From Proteobacteria bacterium UBA1847 (GTDB lineage: Bacteria > Pseudomonadota > Gammaproteobacteria > Steroidobacterales > Woeseiaceae): a stretch of DNA of 7,395 bases. The stretch covers positions 1 through 7,395 of the forward strand of contig DDIP01000163.1 in the NCBI GenBank assembly GCA_002338605.1. Direction: 5' to 3'. Below, piece by piece: positions 1 to 6,323 of the stretch (its first letter is position 1; every line of letters begins with the position of its first letter). The notes below the pieces were generated by a model. It ran no database searches, had not been told where the DNA came from, and saw only the letters and a list, made by a program, of their open reading frames with translations. The translations under genes and the position numbers were made by a program.

Positions 1-1
1 C

Positions 2-2659
2 CAGCATGCGGAGTATTCCCCCGCCCGGCAGCGCTTGCAGGAACTGGGTTGGTCGGTCGGAACAATCTTCGCAGCACTCGACTACGACGAAATGTTCGAC
101 GCCTCACGTCGGCAACAACGACTGCGCCAGATTCCGCTCGAGAATTACCTGGTCGACACAGACGATGGCTGGGTCCTGAGGCGAACCAAAGAGTATCGCG
201 GACGAGTACAACTGGAAGATGAGCAGGCAGCCGGCCAGCGGTTGTTATCGCAACTTCTGGCACAGGACGAATGGACAGAAAACAACTTCCTGCTCGCGCG
301 TGAAGCGAGTCGCGCCATCCCGCATGGCAACGACGGTGACCTTGCCCGCAGTGTTCGCCGAAAGGCTATTCTGCTCGCAGAAATGCATCCGGCAGCAGAA
401 CGGTGGCGCGTCGAAATTCATACGACACCCAGCGACGCCACGGCCGGCAAAATCAGAAAATGGGCCAACACGAAACCGGCTGACGTAGCCACGCTGGCAA
501 ACGGGCTCGCGGACGAGCTTGACGCACTTTACGGACCCGTCGGGCGTGACGCACGCATTCAGGCGGCACTGGAGCGCCTGGAGAAGCACGGCAGCGGCGC
601 CGCTTTCCAGTCGGCCGTCAACAATGCGCTGGCCGAACCATTGACGAACAGAATCCCGGCAATATGCCAGTCGATGGCAGAGGCACGGTCCCGGTATTTC
701 CAGGACTTGCCACCGAGGCTGCGGCTGGCGTTGTTCGACACGCTTCGCGAACTGGATTCCGAAGTTCAACTTGCCTATCTCGAACTGAAGCAGTCGTTAC
801 CGCTTTCGCGCGCACAACTTCTCGCGCTCAGCAACGCCCTGCTGTCCTGCGGCTATGCCTCCGGGTTCCTGTCGGCGACGGAACTGGCTGCCGCAGCCAG
901 CAATTTTGAACTTGCAACGGGCGAGACGATGACTCTCGACAGCTACCGGGCGGCTATCGCGCGTTTGAAGCGTGTTCCCGGCTGGGCGATAGGCAGTATT
1001 CGATACACGTTCGCCGAAGCGCTGACCCGCTACGTCGCGCTGGATGCGCGCGCCGCACGATTCAGTGACGATCTGCTTCGCGGTTCGCCACTGTGGATTC
1101 TCGGCGACACGCTGAAACAGCTGTCACGGGACATCGACAGGCTGTCGGGCAGTGTCGTCGAAATCAACGGTGAAGCGACCGGTGCTGCCGTTGCGCTGAA
1201 TCCCGGCATCGCCAGGGGCCGCCTGCGCGTCTTCGACACAATTGAAGCACTGGAACATGCAGCACTGGATAGAAAGGACATCGCGGTCATCCCGGAAACA
1301 ATTGCCGAGTTGTCGCCGGTCGCGGGAATCCTGACGCTGGGCGAAGGAAACGCGCTTTCACATGTGCAACTTTTGGCACGTAATTTCGGCATCCCCAATG
1401 TCGCGGTTGACTACGATGTTCTCGAATCGCTTCGCGCACTCGAGAACGAGAGCATCCTGATGGTCGTGACCGGCTCGGGTAATGTCTTGCTGCAGCTTGA
1501 TGACTCGACCAGCGATGCCCAGGCGAATGCCCTGCGCAACAACGTATTGGTGCCTGTTCCGCAATTGAGCTGGAAAAAGCTCCTGACATTGGACGAAATC
1601 AACCGGCACCTGTCCGGGAAAGTAATCGGACCGAAGGCCGCGAACCTCGGCGAACTTAATCGGCTGTTTCCGGGGCGCGTCGCACCGGCGATCGCCCTGC
1701 CCTTTGGTATCTACGCGGCGCACCTGGAAGAAGCGGGTCTGTCCACGCGCATATCACAGGCTTTCTCGGATCTCGATGCTGGCAACATCAGCGAGGACGC
1801 ATTCAATTCGGAACTTGCGGCTGTTCGCCGGGACATCGCATCCCTGCGGCTGTCAGCCGACACCCACGAGAGACTGGTCGAGCTCATGCGCGAACAGTTC
1901 GGCGAGCCGGGAAGCTATGGCGTGTTCATACGCTCAGACACCAATGTCGAGGACCTGCCGCAATTTACCGGCGCCGGCCTGAACGAGACTTTGCCGAACA
2001 TCGTCAATCCGGACGCACAGCTCATCGGCGTGACACGAGTCTGGTCGTCCGTCCTTAGCCCACGGGCTCTGGCATGGCGATCCAGTGTGCTTCAAAACCC
2101 CGATCAGATTTATGCCTCAGTGCTGCTGATGAAAAGCGTGCCAGCGACCAAGTCCGGCGTCCTGGTCACGACGAACCTCTACGATCGCGCCAACCCGGGC
2201 CTTACCGCGTCGACTGCCTGGGGCGTTGGCGGTGCTGTGGCAGGTGAGGCAGCAGAGACCATCGCAATTGGTCCCGCGTATATCGATGTGATCTCGGAAG
2301 CGAAATCGCCGTACCAGCGACACATATCGTCGCAGGGCGGTGTGGACTGGCTGCCCGCACCAGCCGGCAGAGTGCTTACCCACGACGAAATCAATGCGCT
2401 CCGCAATCTCGCAGACGAAGTCAACGCAAAGTACGAAGCGGTTATTGACGACAACGGCAAGGTGCGCCCCTGGGATATCGAGTTCGGCTTCATCGATGGC
2501 GAGCTCACATTGTTCCAGATCCGACCCCTGGTGGAGCGTGGCAGCGCATACGCCGACGACCTCATGCGGCGTTTGCGGCCAGCGACAGCCGATCCGGTGG
2601 TCGGTGATACGATCGTCCAACTTGAACAAGTACCGGGAAGCCTAGCCGACCATGAATAG
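2..2659 (+). CDS. GWD-like PEP-utilizer/ATP-grasp dikinase, 5' partial
   Basis: Probable cytoplasmic phosphotransferase that moves phosphate from ATP through a phosphohistidine to an unknown acceptor. The frame is open to the left edge, so the start lies outside the window; the TTG at 35 is only the first possible internal start. Residues below are counted from that TTG (874 aa). Residues 1-380 are mostly helical and I do not recognise them. A PEP-utilizer mobile domain spans about 385-490, with the phosphohistidine motif NALSHVQLLARNFGIP (His443). A PPDK_N/ATP-grasp domain spans about 528-836: KVIGPKAANLGEL near 529, IRSDTNVEDLPQFTGAG near 632, KSGVLVTTN near 706, and DIEFGF with FQIRPLVE near 814-834. 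In PEP synthase and PPDK the ATP-grasp domain comes first. Here the His domain comes first, as in plant glucan water dikinases, and no C-terminal PEP/pyruvate TIM barrel is present. Family assignment is strong; the substrate is unknown. The 3' end overlaps the next gene by 8 bases. Confidence 0.88.
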   Translation, partial: QHAEYSPARQRLQELGWSVGTIFAALDYDEMFDASRRQQRLRQIPLENYLVDTDDGWVLRRTKEYRGRVQLEDEQAAGQRLLSQLLAQDEWTENNFLLAREASRAIPHGNDGDLARSVRRKAILLAEMHPAAERWRVEIHTTPSDATAGKIRKWANTKPADVATLANGLADELDALYGPVGRDARIQAALERLEKHGSGAAFQSAVNNALAEPLTNRIPAICQSMAEARSRYFQDLPPRLRLALFDTLRELDSEVQLAYLELKQSLPLSRAQLLALSNALLSCGYASGFLSATELAAAASNFELATGETMTLDSYRAAIARLKRVPGWAIGSIRYTFAEALTRYVALDARAARFSDDLLRGSPLWILGDTLKQLSRDIDRLSGSVVEINGEATGAAVALNPGIARGRLRVFDTIEALEHAALDRKDIAVIPETIAELSPVAGILTLGEGNALSHVQLLARNFGIPNVAVDYDVLESLRALENESILMVVTGSGNVLLQLDDSTSDAQANALRNNVLVPVPQLSWKKLLTLDEINRHLSGKVIGPKAANLGELNRLFPGRVAPAIALPFGIYAAHLEEAGLSTRISQAFSDLDAGNISEDAFNSELAAVRRDIASLRLSADTHERLVELMREQFGEPGSYGVFIRSDTNVEDLPQFTGAGLNETLPNIVNPDAQLIGVTRVWSSVLSPRALAWRSSVLQNPDQIYASVLLMKSVPATKSGVLVTTNLYDRANPGLTASTAWGVGGAVAGEAAETIAIGPAYIDVISEAKSPYQRHISSQGGVDWLPAPAGRVLTHDEINALRNLADEVNAKYEAVIDDNGKVRPWDIEFGFIDGELTLFQIRPLVERGSAYADDLMRRLRPATADPVVGDTIVQLEQVPGSLADHE

Positions 2660-3977
2660 GATAAACACGCGCAATAAACTCAAGCTTGGTCTAGGCGCTT
2701 CGATGCTGCTTCATGCTGCGGCATTTGCGTATCCGCTTGATGGTATCGAAGAATCCGGCATACGAAGGCTGGAGGGCTTTCAAATTGCACAGGCAACGCC
2801 TGGCGCACCAAAGCTCGTTGATGGTCAGTTGTGGTCGAGCAGCGATATTGCGCTGCGGCTGCTCGACTATGCCGGACCGGAGTTCGATTCGTTCGAAGAA
2901 GATCCTGCGCTGAAGGAATTCCTCACCAAGGCGCTGCGCAACCGCGACTCAAGCTACGCCATGGTGCTGGTCGACTTTTCAGACCCTGCCAATCTGCGCT
3001 GGGCTGGCCTGCGGCCGGACCTCAGGCAAAACGCTGGCAGTGTCGGCAAGCTCATCTGCATGGCTGCCTTGTTCCATGCGCTGGCCGAGGCGTTTCCAGA
3101 CACAGAAGATCGGGCACGCGTACTTCGGGAATCCGTGTCATCGGCCGGTGACTGGGTTAGCAATGAAATCCACCAGGTGCCTAAATGGGACCCATTTCTG
3201 AAACGAAACCTTTACTCCGTGATCAAGCCTGCCGACAGTTTTCGCTTGAGTGAGTGGCTGGACCATGCGATTTCAGCGTCTGCCAATGGTGCCGGCAGTA
3301 TTATCTGGCGCGAAGCAATGCTGATTCGCCATTTTGGCAACGAGTATCCGAAAAGCTTCGAGGAGAGTGAGCGCTTTTTCAAGGAAACACGCAAGACGGA
3401 ACTGGCCAGGCACGCATTGGCTGTTGCCACCGAACCGCTGCAGGCGGCCGGCCTGGACACAAGCAATATTCAACAAGGTTCATTCTGGACGACGAACTCC
3501 AAAAACAAGGTGCCGGGCACCGTTTCATTTGCGACGCCACGCGAACTTGCGCGACTGCTGCTGCGTATCGAGCAGGGCAGGATGGTCGACGCCTGGTCGA
3601 GCCTGCAAATGAAGAAGTACATGTATCTGACAAAGCGACGCTATCGATATGCGTATGCACCCGAGCTCAAAGACGATGCCGTTTTTTTCAAGAGCGGATC
3701 TCTGTATTCCTGCCGTCCTGAAGAGGGATTCCGTTGTGGCAAATACATGGGCAACGACCGCAACATGATGAACTCGGTCGCCGTCGTTGAGGGTCCTGAA
3801 CCGGGGGGCCCGGCGTATCTTGTGACACTGATGTCGAACGTGCTGAAGGTCAACTCCGCCTGGGACCATTCCCGGATCGCGGCCGCCGTTCACGAGACCA
3901 TCCGCACCAATATTGCACAGGCGCTGCGTGAAACTGGATCGGCTACGGAAATGATTGAAGCGGGAAAAAGCGAATAG
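2652..3977 (+). CDS. Exported serine hydrolase of the beta-lactamase/penicillin-binding fold
   Basis: 441-aa protein expected in the periplasm. Residues 1-26 form a Sec-type signal peptide: a basic start (NRINTRNKLK), a hydrophobic stretch LGLGASMLLHAAAFA, and likely cleavage after AFA. The active-site motifs of serine beta-lactamases and DD-peptidases appear in order: SVGK at 130-133 (nucleophile Ser130, Lys133), SAN at 210-212 and KSG at 347-349. The stretch TVSFATPRELARLLLRIEQG (about 290-309) resembles the 'TTPRDMARLL' helix of class A enzymes. I see no clear class A Glu166/omega-loop motif, so peptidoglycan DD-peptidase, esterase or a non-catalytic relative is as likely as beta-lactamase. 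Motif spacing is wider than in class A enzymes (about 77 and 135 residues), and two cysteines (354, 362) follow KSG. The ATG lies inside the last codons of the dikinase gene, with GGGAAG at 2635-2640 as a possible but distant ribosome site, which suggests coupled translation. Confidence 0.8.
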   Translation: MNRINTRNKLKLGLGASMLLHAAAFAYPLDGIEESGIRRLEGFQIAQATPGAPKLVDGQLWSSSDIALRLLDYAGPEFDSFEEDPALKEFLTKALRNRDSSYAMVLVDFSDPANLRWAGLRPDLRQNAGSVGKLICMAALFHALAEAFPDTEDRARVLRESVSSAGDWVSNEIHQVPKWDPFLKRNLYSVIKPADSFRLSEWLDHAISASANGAGSIIWREAMLIRHFGNEYPKSFEESERFFKETRKTELARHALAVATEPLQAAGLDTSNIQQGSFWTTNSKNKVPGTVSFATPRELARLLLRIEQGRMVDAWSSLQMKKYMYLTKRRYRYAYAPELKDDAVFFKSGSLYSCRPEEGFRCGKYMGNDRNMMNSVAVVEGPEPGGPAYLVTLMSNVLKVNSAWDHSRIAAAVHETIRTNIAQALRETGSATEMIEAGKSE

Positions 3978-4230
3978 CGACCTGCACTACCTCGGCATCG
4001 ACTCGTGCATCGACGTTTGCAAGTCCAGCATGCTTTTTTGTGACACTTCGATTAGACCGCGCCTGGGTCGATCAAAATCGACGAATGGAGTATCGATCAG
4101 TGCGGCGAAAAGCAGGACGGCGATCGTTGCGCTACTATTGTCGTACACAATTTCGCTCACCTTGTAAGTCTCCGCCGAAGCCCAGGTAAATTCTGCTACC
4201 TTGTAGCCAATCCACTCGTGGCGGTCCACT
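3978..4230. other. Gene-poor gap with short repeats and no confident gene
   Basis: About 250 bases between the serine hydrolase stop and the truncated solute-binding gene. Visible elements are two copies of GCATCGAC (3995-4002 and 4007-4014), a small palindrome GTCGAT-CAAA-ATCGAC (4067-4082), a T6 run at 4034-4039 after AGCATGCT, and two copies of ACCTTGTA (4159-4166 and 4198-4205) exactly 39 bases apart. None forms a clear terminator or promoter. No forward frame encodes the missing N-terminus of the downstream protein. A reverse-strand frame fills the gap and is listed separately. Confidence 0.5.
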
Positions 4231-4241
4231 TTGCGAAACAA
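3987..4241 (-). CDS. Doubtful small hypothetical protein
   Basis: 84-codon open frame on the reverse strand that almost exactly fills the gap between two forward genes. The only starts are TTG (4241) or a GTG three codons later, and neither has a ribosome site. The product has no signal peptide or recognisable domain. It contains two similar segments 13 residues apart, YKVAEF and YKVSEI, then a more hydrophobic stretch SSATIAVLLFAALIDTP. Third-position GC is moderately high in the first two thirds. It could be a small real gene, a gene remnant brought in by the rearrangement that cut the solute-binding gene, or chance. I recognise no family. Confidence 0.2.
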   Translation of the reverse strand: MFRKVDRHEWIGYKVAEFTWASAETYKVSEIVYDNSSATIAVLLFAALIDTPFVDFDRPRRGLIEVSQKSMLDLQTSMHESMPR

Positions 4242-4983
4242 GGAACTCGATGCTGCGCTGCTGCTGACGGAAGGTGCCGTTTACGACATTTTGAATGGCG
4301 GCCGCAACAAGCTGGTCAGTGTTTATGTCGCTTCACCACTTGTATGGGGAATACATGTTTCGGCGTCGAGCAGTATTAGCCGCATTGAAGGAATTGAAGG
4401 CAAACGCTTCGCAATCAGTCGATTCGGTTCGGGTTCGCACCTGATCGCAACCGTCGATGCAGCAGAACGCGGCTTCAGCGTCGGTGACATGGAGTTTGTT
4501 GTTGTCGACGATATCGAAGGCGCCCGGTCGGCTCTTGCAAACAACGAGGCAGACGTATTCCTGTGGGAAAAGCACATGACACAGCCGCTCGTGGACAGCG
4601 GCGAGTTTCGGCGCATCGGTGAGCGTATCGTTCCGTGGCCAGCCTTTGTTGTTTCTGTGCGGGTCGACTACCTCGATACTCACAGCAACACCGTTCACGA
4701 AGCACTGGATATCGTTGCGGATTTCGCCACACGGCTAAAATGCGACCCGAACGGCGCAAATCGGATCAGCGCGGCATACGGAATCGGCCAGGCGGACGCC
4801 CGATCATGGCTGGGCAGCGTACAGTGGAGTCACGATCGACGCTGCCCCCAAGCAGCGATCGATCGAATTGTTGCTGCGTTGCTGTCACTGGACCTCGTCC
4901 AATCGGCCGAGTCGATTCCTTCGGGCCGTGCTCGACTCAACCGGATTTGGGCAAATATCGAATCGCGAGCGGTTCCGTTGTAA
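4231..4983 (+). CDS. Solute-binding protein-like (NMT1/SsuA type), N-terminally truncated, orphan
   Basis: 250-aa frame resembling a family of periplasmic-binding-fold proteins annotated as ABC transporter substrate-binding proteins. Typical stretches are LDAALLLTEG (6-15), SPLVWGIHV (35-43), GKRFAISRFGSGSH (57-70), ADVFLWEKHMTQPLVDSGEF (107-126) and PWPAFV (135-140). Members of the family begin with roughly 55-60 further residues, including a conserved stretch like GVPEHFNLPWH and a GGTG loop before 'aLRxxElD'. Here the homology starts at TLRNKELD and an in-frame TAG lies at 4204-4206. No other forward frame upstream supplies the missing part. The TTG at 4231 is the only possible start, has no ribosome site, and would give no signal peptide. 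No permease or ATPase gene is adjacent. The rest of the frame is intact, so truncation may be recent, or the shortened protein may be kept. Family is fairly sure; function is doubtful. Confidence 0.68.
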   Translation: MRNKELDAALLLTEGAVYDILNGGRNKLVSVYVASPLVWGIHVSASSSISRIEGIEGKRFAISRFGSGSHLIATVDAAERGFSVGDMEFVVVDDIEGARSALANNEADVFLWEKHMTQPLVDSGEFRRIGERIVPWPAFVVSVRVDYLDTHSNTVHEALDIVADFATRLKCDPNGANRISAAYGIGQADARSWLGSVQWSHDRRCPQAAIDRIVAALLSLDLVQSAESIPSGRARLNRIWANIESRAVPL

Positions 4984-5001
4984 GTCCGGCGACCGCTGTG
5001 A

Positions 5002-5661
5002 CTAAACCGATACCAGCCTCGCCTTGTCGTCAGTGACAACGCGCTTGGTCTGTTCTTCGGGTACTTGCCAGTCGGCCGGCATTTTCGAAAAATCGAAAAA
5101 CGGTTCTTCGTCGCCTTGTTCTATCGCGTCCTGAACCTGTTTGTAGAATTCGCCACCAGCCTTGTTTGAGAAAGTTATCTCAACGTCCTTTGCCTCGTCC
5201 TCTGTTCTTGGACGTTCGCAATATTCCGGGAATGTCGCTTCGCCCGCATGACCACTCGCGTAGCCTTTGGCAAACATCTGTTTGAGAATTCCGAAGCCGT
5301 CGTCCTGTACCAGGACGCCACCGCGAGGATGACCACCCATCGACTTCATGTGTGCAATAAAATCGTCCAGGTTGTAGCAATCATAAGCCACGTGCTGGCA
5401 GGAGTGATCGCCGTGCTTTTCAACAAAGGATGTCACTTGTGACTTCTTGGCTCGGTCGATTCCCTCGATCAGTGCGATGCCAAAATCACCGTAGTCGATA
5501 CACCAGATCTTCATGCTGCTGTTTGGGTCGCCGGGTCGAGCATCATCGATGCGCTTGATCAGAGTTCCACCTTCTACCTCGATGTGAAACCAGGCCCATT
5601 TTTCAATGGTGCCTTTCGCGCAAGCGTATGAGATATGGTCAACTTTCTTTAAATAGGACAT
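5002..5661 (-). CDS. HPPD-like VOC-family dioxygenase
   Basis: 219-aa cytoplasmic protein of the vicinal-oxygen-chelate superfamily, most like the catalytic part of 4-hydroxyphenylpyruvate dioxygenase. Counted from the ATG at 5661, a likely metal triad is His9 (KKVDHISYA), His90 (HSCQHVAYD) and Glu146 (TFPEYCERP), the H-H-E arrangement of Fe(II) enzymes in this family. MKIWCIDYGDFGIALIEG (50-67) fits a VOC beta strand region. Classical HPPD has about 350 residues; this protein is a single metal-binding unit with an acidic tail. An oxygenase acting on an aromatic or 2-keto acid is the inference; the substrate is not shown. The frame also allows an ATG at 5721 with AAGG seven bases upstream. 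I prefer 5661 because homology begins there and the 13-base inverted-repeat arm and a candidate promoter lie between the two starts. It is divergent from an Lrp/AsnC regulator and ends 18 bases from the convergent solute-binding gene. Confidence 0.75.
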   Translation of the reverse strand: MSYLKKVDHISYACAKGTIEKWAWFHIEVEGGTLIKRIDDARPGDPNSSMKIWCIDYGDFGIALIEGIDRAKKSQVTSFVEKHGDHSCQHVAYDCYNLDDFIAHMKSMGGHPRGGVLVQDDGFGILKQMFAKGYASGHAGEATFPEYCERPRTEDEAKDVEITFSNKAGGEFYKQVQDAIEQGDEEPFFDFSKMPADWQVPEEQTKRVVTDDKARLVSV

Positions 5662-5696
5662 GGCATTCAACTCGGCTGTCGGGTGCAAAAATACTG

Positions 5697-5725
5697 CGTA
5701 TAAGTATAGGCTCAGCGGCATGCAA
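5697..5725 (-). promoter_or_regulatory. Candidate sigma70-type promoter of the VOC gene
   Basis: Read on the reverse strand: TTGCAT (5725-5720), a 17-base spacer, then TATACG (5702-5697). Transcription would start near 5690, about 30 bases before the preferred ATG at 5661. The left arm of the inverted repeat (5687-5699) overlaps the -10 element and the start point, a layout that fits repression. This is a motif match only. Confidence 0.4.
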
Positions 5726-5730
5726 TAGCC

Positions 5731-5759
5731 TTGCGTTATTGCGCATTATTAGGCAAGAT
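5731..5759 (+). promoter_or_regulatory. Weak candidate promoter of the Lrp/AsnC gene
   Basis: TTGCGT (5731-5736), a 17-base spacer, then CAAGAT (5754-5759). Transcription would begin within the right arm of the inverted repeat (5761-5773), suggesting autorepression. The -10 match is poor. The ATG follows an A/T-rich leader without a clear ribosome site. Confidence 0.25.
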
Positions 5760-5788
5760 CACGCAGTATTTTTCTATTTTTTTATAAG

Positions 5789-6265
5789 ATGACGCAGCAA
5801 TCCAGATCACTTGACCGGATAGACGCGAAAATCATCAAGCTGCTCCAGCGCGACGGCCGCATCAGCTGGTCCCGCCTGGGTCGCAAGGTGAATCTCTCGG
5901 CCAGCGCCGCACAGCGACGTGTCGAGTCGCTTGTCGCGCGTGGCGTTATTCATAATTTCACGATCAACGTGAACGAGTCGGCGCTCGGTAACACGGTCAA
6001 AGCTTTTGTCGCGGTGAACGTGGAGCGCAAGAGCACAGACGAGGCAGAAGCCTTTCGGCGCCGTGTCCGTGTGCTACCACAAGTCCTCGCCTGCCATATG
6101 GTTTCGGGATCCATCGACTTTATCCTCGAGATCGTCGCAAAAGACCTCAATGAATTTGGACGGTTTATCGATTCCGAGCTACTGAACTTGCCGGCCGTGA
6201 AAGACGCTTCGTCGTCCTTCGTATTGCAGGTCGTGAAATCGAAAGAGATCGTGACCGATCATTAA
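5789..6265 (+). CDS. Lrp/AsnC-family transcriptional regulator
   Basis: 158-aa DNA-binding protein with the two standard parts of the family and a normal length. An N-terminal winged helix-turn-helix covers about residues 7-60: LDRIDAKIIKLLQRDGRISW, then RLGRKVNLSASAAQRRVESL as the recognition region. A C-terminal RAM ligand-binding and oligomerisation domain covers about 68-150, with FVAVNVER, the effector-loop segment HMVSGSIDFILEIV (about 104-117), and a closing strand SSFVLQVVKS. Family members bind amino acids or related acids and act as dimers to higher oligomers. The gene is divergent from the HPPD-like gene across a region with a perfect inverted repeat, so local control of that gene and of itself is the likely role. 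The ATG at 5789 has no strong ribosome site (ATAAG just before it). The effector is unknown; aromatic amino acids or their keto acids are a guess from the neighbour. Confidence 0.9.
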   Translation: MTQQSRSLDRIDAKIIKLLQRDGRISWSRLGRKVNLSASAAQRRVESLVARGVIHNFTINVNESALGNTVKAFVAVNVERKSTDEAEAFRRRVRVLPQVLACHMVSGSIDFILEIVAKDLNEFGRFIDSELLNLPAVKDASSSFVLQVVKSKEIVTDH

Positions 6266-6273
6266 AGGATTTG

Positions 6274-6298
6274 CGCCGTGCTGAATGCCAGCCCGGCG
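6274..6298. terminator. Hairpin between convergent genes, likely terminator
   Basis: CGCCG-T-GCTG (6274-6283), loop AATGC, then CAGC-C-CGGCG (6289-6298): nine G/C-rich pairs with a single T/C mismatch. It starts nine bases after the regulator stop and lies 25 bases past the receptor stop. The flanks are only moderately T-rich on either strand (ATATTCCTGGGTTTGTT forward), so it is an imperfect intrinsic terminator that may serve both directions. Confidence 0.5.
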
Positions 6299-6323
6299 AT
6301 ATTCCTGGGTTTGTTCGTGAAGA

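Larger units (their letters stand above)
5687..5773. promoter_or_regulatory. Probable operator: perfect 13-base inverted repeat in the divergent promoter region
   Basis: Arms AAAAATACTGCGT (5687-5699) and ACGCAGTATTTTT (5761-5773) are exact reverse complements. Their centres are 74 bases apart, about seven helical turns, so they would lie on the same DNA face. A weaker inner palindrome, GCAATA (5722-5727) and TATTGC (5737-5742), is centred at 5732, close to the centre of the large repeat at 5730. Lrp/AsnC proteins assemble as octamers or larger and bind several phased sites with DNA wrapping, and they usually control their own divergent promoter. Binding by the adjacent regulator is inferred. 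A partial third copy, ACGCAG, lies at 5792-5797 inside the regulator gene. Confidence 0.6.

Noticed and set aside
245..769. Long reverse-strand open frame (174 codons) within the dikinase gene
   Set aside because: Lies wholly inside a clearly coding region with recognisable downstream domains; its composition is that of an antisense shadow in GC-rich DNA and it matches no family.
2117..2629. Reverse-strand open frame (170 codons) under the ATP-grasp domain
   Set aside because: Opposite to the conserved ATP-grasp motifs of the forward gene; a shadow.
4027..4039. AGCATGCT followed by a T run, as a terminator after the serine hydrolase gene
   Set aside because: The palindrome is only eight bases with no loop and cannot form a stable hairpin.
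4067..4082. GTCGAT-CAAA-ATCGAC hairpin
   Set aside because: Six pairs without a T tract; not a terminator, and no regulator or conserved site links to it.
3955..4167. Forward 70-codon frame overlapping the end of the serine hydrolase gene
   Set aside because: No ribosome site, no family resemblance, and it does not supply the missing N-terminus of the solute-binding protein.
5662..5721. Upstream ATG at 5721 as the start of the dioxygenase, with AAGG seven bases before it
   Set aside because: The extra 20 residues do not look like the family, and this start would place the operator arm and the candidate -10 inside the coding sequence. It remains possible.
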